Shown here: positions 6,607 through 8,689 of the stretch, in pieces
How positions within the stretch are numbered: the stretch's first letter is position 1
How the letters are laid out: the number at the start of each line of letters is the position of its first letter
Origin: Candidatus Bipolaricaulota bacterium
GTDB taxonomy: Bacteria; Bipolaricaulota; Bipolaricaulia; RBG-16-55-9
Direction: 5' to 3'
Assembly (NCBI GenBank): GCA_027021605.1
Contig: JALUUA010000208.1
Location: forward strand, 1-8,689
DNA length: 8,689 nt
Notes under the pieces: model-generated
Database searches by the model: none
Told to the model about the DNA's origin: nothing
The model's input: the letters and a program-made list of their open reading frames with translations, nothing else
Position numbers and translations under genes: made by a program

Positions 6607-6630
6607 GGACATGGGGCATTGGGATGTGCG

Positions 6631-6660
6631 ATCATAGCCCCTGAGGCTAGGCACTTTCAA
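6631..6660 (-). promoter_or_regulatory. Sigma-70-like promoter of sodA
   Basis: On the minus strand, TTGAAA (6655-6660) and TATGAT (6631-6636) are separated by 18 bp, each with five of six consensus bases. Transcription would start near 6624 and give a leader of about 35 nt containing the strong ribosome site. An inverted repeat TAGCC-N5-GGCTA (6635-6649) lies within the spacer and overlaps the -10 box, where a repressor could act. The regulator is unknown. Confidence 0.65.
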
Positions 6661-6691
6661 GTTCCCGAAGGTGAAGCTTCCCTTCGCGCCC

Positions 6692-6720
6692 TTGCCGTCG
6701 ACGGTGGATCGCAGTACGCT
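6692..6720 (+). promoter_or_regulatory. Possible weak promoter of the antitoxin gene
   Basis: TTGCCG (6692-6697) and TACGCT (6715-6720) are spaced by 17 bp, ahead of the antitoxin start at 6756. The boxes match consensus at four and three of six bases only, so this is a tentative call. The -35 box overlaps the palindrome CCGTCGACGG (6695-6704). Confidence 0.25.
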
Positions 6721-6733
6721 TATCGTTGACCCA

Positions 6734-6745
6734 CGTGGATCCACG
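6734..6745. promoter_or_regulatory. 12-bp palindrome, candidate antitoxin operator
   Basis: CGTGGATCCACG is a perfect palindrome located 10 bp before the antitoxin ATG, next to the G-run that serves as ribosome site. Phd/YefM antitoxins normally bind palindromes in their own promoter and repress it. A second palindrome, CCGTCGACGG (6695-6704), has its centre 40 bp upstream, and GTGGATC is repeated at 6704-6710 and 6735-6741. Operator function is inference. Confidence 0.45.
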
Positions 6746-6755
6746 GGGGGATCGA

Positions 6756-7052
6756 ATGGCCAAGCGCAAGGAGAACCCGAAGGTGACCCGCATCTCGGCC
6801 ACCGAGGCCAAAACCCACTTCGGCCGGCTCATCCGCCGCGTCCGGCGGGGCGGGGAGTACGTCATCGTGGAGCGGGACGGCATCCCCGTGCTGGGAATTC
6901 TGGACGCCGATGAGCTGGAAGACTACCTGGACCTCCACGACGAGGCCCTGCAGGAGCAAATCCGGCAAGGCTACGCGGAGTATCGAGAGGGAAAGACCCG
7001 TCCTATAGAAGAGGTCCTTGCTGAGGTGGAGGACGAAGCGGGCTCTCCGTAA
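6756..7052 (+). CDS. Phd/YefM-family type II antitoxin
   Basis: The 98-residue protein has the family signature near its start: KVTRISATEAKTHFGRLIRR (residues 9-28), then GEYVIVERDGIPVLGIL (33-49), then a charged, probably flexible tail from about residue 55 that in this family wraps the toxin. The N-terminal part should form the DNA-binding dimer that represses its own operon. ATG 6756 is preceded at 5 nt by a run of six G as ribosome site; a TTG ten codons upstream is a weaker choice because it would place the palindrome inside the coding region. The toxin gene starts 5 bp downstream in classic antitoxin-first order, but that toxin is broken, so this looks like an orphan antitoxin. The open frame shows no sign of decay. 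Confidence 0.88.
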   Translation: MAKRKENPKVTRISATEAKTHFGRLIRRVRRGGEYVIVERDGIPVLGILDADELEDYLDLHDEALQEQIRQGYAEYREGKTRPIEEVLAEVEDEAGSP

Positions 7053-7057
7053 GGGGC

Positions 7058-7229
7058 ATGTCGTACCGGGTTGTGACTACGTCCCGCTTCGAGCGGGATT
7101 TCCGGGCCCTGGCCAAACGCCACCCCCAGGTGATCCGCCGCGTGAAAGCCATTTCGCTATGACATCTTCGGAGACGAGGTGGTTCTCTACTCCTGCAAGC
7201 CCCGACGGGCCGCGTATCGAAGCGGATGA
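7058..7229 (+). pseudogene. RelE-like type II toxin remnant, internally deleted and frameshifted
   Basis: From ATG 7058 the frame reads MSYRVVTTSRFERDFRALAK and continues through RRVKAI, a typical RelE/ParE-superfamily N terminus, then stops at TGA 7160 after 34 residues. In the next frame, from 7152, comes FRYDIFGDEVVLYSC followed by KPRRAAYRSG and a stop at 7227-7229, which resembles the C-terminal strands of the same toxin family. Intact members are about 85-100 residues, so roughly 35-40 central residues, including middle strands of the fold, are missing at about 7150. The two halves therefore cannot make a functional toxin, even with frameshifting. The intact antitoxin lies 5 bp upstream. 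A sequencing or assembly error is possible, but it would have to remove more than 100 bases. Confidence 0.75.
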
Positions 7230-7253
7230 GGCCCATAGCCGAGGGGGCCCAAA

Positions 7254-7868
7254 ATGAGAAGGGTACACCGGAGGATACACGTAGCGGCGCTGGGTGCGGT
7301 CACGGCGTTGAGCGTGTCCCTCCTGTCGTGCCAGCGGGAGGAACCCGAACGAGCGGAGCTTCCCGAAAAGAGCGAGCAATCCGAAAACGAGGTGAGTTCG
7401 ATGGCCTTCAAGCTCATGAGTCCGGCGTTCCAAGACGGTGAGACCATCCCGGAGAGGTACACCTGCGTGGGGGAGGACGTCTCCCCGCTCCTTGTGTGGG
7501 AGGGCGCCCCCGAGGGGACGCGATCGTTCGCCCTGGTGGTGGAGGATCCCGACGCGCCCGGGGGCACGTTCGTCCACTGGGTGATCTTCAACATCCCCGG
7601 GGATGCCACGGGGCTGCCCGAGGGCGTCGAGCCCTTGGAGAAGCTGGAGAACGGGGCCGTGCAGGGCGCCAACGACTTCCGGCGCTTAGGCTACGGTGGC
7701 CCGTGCCCGCCCCCGGGAAAGCCCCATCGCTATTATTTCATCCTGTGGGCCCTCGACCGGGAGCTCTCCCTCGGGCCGGGGGTCACGAAAGATCGCTTAG
7801 AGCTGGAGATCGAGAAGTTCGGCGGACCGCTGGGGGAGGCCCGGCTCATGGGGACCTTCGGGCGCTAG
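7254..7868 (+). CDS. YbhB/YbcL-family PEBP-like lipoprotein
   Basis: The 204-residue product begins with a basic stretch (MRRVHRRIH), a hydrophobic core and the lipobox LLSC, with C26 as the predicted lipid-bearing residue. A charged linker to about residue 49 follows. Residues 50-204 form a complete domain of the phosphatidylethanolamine-binding / Raf-kinase-inhibitor-like family, with DPDAP (98-102), HW (108-109) and GYGGPCPPPGKPHRYYF (146-162) forming the anion-binding pocket. Bacterial members have no firmly known role. The start at 7254 has GAGGGGG 6 nt upstream; a second possible start at 7401 has its own ribosome site and would give the bare cytoplasmic domain. The gene begins 24 bp after the toxin remnant and its last 23 bp overlap convergent folC. 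Confidence 0.9.
   Translation: MRRVHRRIHVAALGAVTALSVSLLSCQREEPERAELPEKSEQSENEVSSMAFKLMSPAFQDGETIPERYTCVGEDVSPLLVWEGAPEGTRSFALVVEDPDAPGGTFVHWVIFNIPGDATGLPEGVEPLEKLENGAVQGANDFRRLGYGGPCPPPGKPHRYYFILWALDRELSLGPGVTKDRLELEIEKFGGPLGEARLMGTFGR
7390..7395 (+). promoter_or_regulatory. Internal ribosome binding site in the PEBP-like gene
   Basis: AGGTGA lies 5 nt before an in-frame ATG at 7401 (residue 50), exactly where the conserved PEBP domain begins. Initiation here would give a 155-residue protein without the lipoprotein signal, the normal length of cytoplasmic YbhB. Whether it is used is inference. Confidence 0.4.
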
Positions 7869-8689
7869 CCTGAGCCCGTCGTTCCTCCCACAGGGCCGCC
7901 ACTTCCCCGGCCAGGTAAAACGAGCCCGTGACGCAGAGCAGATCCCCGGCACCCACGCGGGAGAGGGCCCGCTCCCAAGCCCTCGGGATCTCGGGCTCGA
8001 CCTCGCAGGGGACCTCGGGCCTAAGCCCTTGAGCGAGCCCTTGGAGTTCGTGAGGGTCGTGGCTGCGGGGCTGGCCCGTCGTCGTGAACACGACATGAGA
8101 GGCCACTGCCAAGATCTCTCGCAGGCACCCGGGGGCGTCCTTGTCGTCGGAGAGCGCGAACAAAAGCACCACCCGCCGGTCGGGGAAGCCCTCGAGAAGC
8201 GCCTGCCGCAGTGCCCGCAGCGACGACGGGTTGTGGGCCACATCCAAGACGATCCCGGGATCCCGGGAGAGCACCTCAACGCGCCCCCGTAGGCGGACGC
8301 TCTTCAAGCCCTCCCTTACATCCCCTTCGCCCAGGGGCTGGCCCGTCGCTTCCGCAAACGCCTCCAGGGCGGCCACGGCCACGGCGGCGTTCGTCCGTTG
8401 ATGGGCCCCCAGGAGGGGCACGCTCAGCCCGGCGTAGCGCCGCCGCCAGGTCTCGACGGCGAACGGCCCGCCGTCCTTGGGGTCGATCAGCCGAAATTCC
8501 CTCCCCAGCCGGAAGCAGGCGGCGTCAAGCTCCCGGGCGCGCGCCTCGATCACGCGGGCGGGTCCGGGCTCGACCACCCCGGAGACCGCGGGGACGCCGG
8601 GCTTGAGGATCCCCGCCTTCTCCGCGGCGATCCGTTCCAGCGTGTCGCCCAGGATGTGCGTATGGTCGTAATCGATGCTGGTGATCGCG
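7846..8689 (-). CDS. folC: Folylpolyglutamate synthase / dihydrofolate synthase, C-terminal part
   Basis: FolC adds glutamate to dihydropteroate and/or tetrahydrofolates in an ATP-dependent, Mur-ligase-like reaction. The gene runs off the right edge, so the N-terminal P-loop part is missing and about 281 residues are visible. At the edge the frame reads ITSIDYDHTHILGDTLERIA, then AAEKAGILKPGVP, a strong FolC signature. The hinge motif GAHQRTNAAVA lies at about 8376-8408, and the C-terminal ligase domain has VLDVAHNP (8227-8250) with its conserved Asp and His, then DDKD, and ends with VTGSFYLAGEV near 7903-7935. The TGA stop at 7846-7848 lies inside the convergent PEBP-like gene. A shorter start at GTG 8577 is ruled out because conserved sequence continues upstream. 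Confidence 0.95.
   Translation of the reverse strand, partial: AITSIDYDHTHILGDTLERIAAEKAGILKPGVPAVSGVVEPGPARVIEARARELDAACFRLGREFRLIDPKDGGPFAVETWRRRYAGLSVPLLGAHQRTNAAVAVAALEAFAEATGQPLGEGDVREGLKSVRLRGRVEVLSRDPGIVLDVAHNPSSLRALRQALLEGFPDRRVVLLFALSDDKDAPGCLREILAVASHVVFTTTGQPRSHDPHELQGLAQGLRPEVPCEVEPEIPRAWERALSRVGAGDLLCVTGSFYLAGEVAALWEERRAQASARRSP

Noticed and set aside
6590..6619. Upstream ATG extending SodA by ten residues
   Set aside because: The extension would run over the strong ribosome site, and family N termini match the ATG at 6589.
6666..6686. Inverted repeat CGAAGG-N9-CCTTCG upstream of the sodA promoter
   Set aside because: A 6-bp stem without a U-run in a G+C-rich region is weak. 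It could be a regulator site, but nothing ties it to one.
8029..8671. Several plus-strand frames opposite folC
   Set aside because: They are Arg/Pro/Ser-rich shadows antisense to a gene with clear FolC motifs across the whole stretch.
1..8689. CRISPR array, tRNA, insertion sequence or phage genes
   Set aside because: No regularly spaced repeats, no tRNA-like cloverleaf sequence and no transposase or integrase motifs were seen.

Overview
This is a G+C-rich bacterial chromosome segment with strong use of G/C-ending codons. It has no rRNA, tRNA, CRISPR array, insertion sequence or phage gene that I can see. Bacterial features include clear Shine-Dalgarno sites, a sigma-70-like promoter, a lipoprotein signal, FolC and a Phd-type antitoxin. 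The archaeal-type cofactor-independent phosphoglycerate mutase and the compact G+C-rich style would suit a thermophilic or deep-branching lineage, for example a Thermus-like or candidate-phylum bacterium. That placement is inference, and the sequence alone does not fix it.

Layout: The left edge (2-283, + strand) holds the C-terminal end of a ThiF/MoeB/HesA-family adenylyltransferase. It converges on a long minus-strand cluster, read from right to left: sodA (Mn-type superoxide dismutase), gdhA (glutamate dehydrogenase), apgM (phosphoglycerate mutase), a ferritin, a small four-helix membrane protein resembling DUF420, truD (tRNA pseudouridine-13 synthase), and a TIGR01777-family NAD(P)-dependent epimerase-like protein. 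The last four genes are 4-9 bp apart and probably form one transcript. apgM and gdhA lie 28 bp apart and may belong to the same transcript. sodA has its own well-formed promoter and Shine-Dalgarno site.

Divergent from sodA is a short plus-strand accessory patch (about 6690-7868). It holds an intact Phd/YefM antitoxin preceded by palindromes, then a RelE-like toxin gene destroyed by an internal deletion, then a lipoprotein version of a YbhB/PEBP phosphatidylethanolamine-binding-like protein with a second possible internal start. That gene overlaps by 23 bp, tail to tail, the end of folC (minus strand), whose N-terminal part lies beyond the right edge.

Functional reading: sodA (superoxide removal) and ferritin (iron storage) together suggest oxidative-stress and iron handling. 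gdhA and apgM are central nitrogen and carbon metabolism, and truD, folC and the ThiF-like protein are housekeeping. I found no convincing undescribed multi-gene system. The most informative details are the decayed toxin beside an intact antitoxin, the hairpin covering the gdhA start, the nested start in the PEBP-like gene, and the dyad symmetries around the sodA/antitoxin divergent control region.
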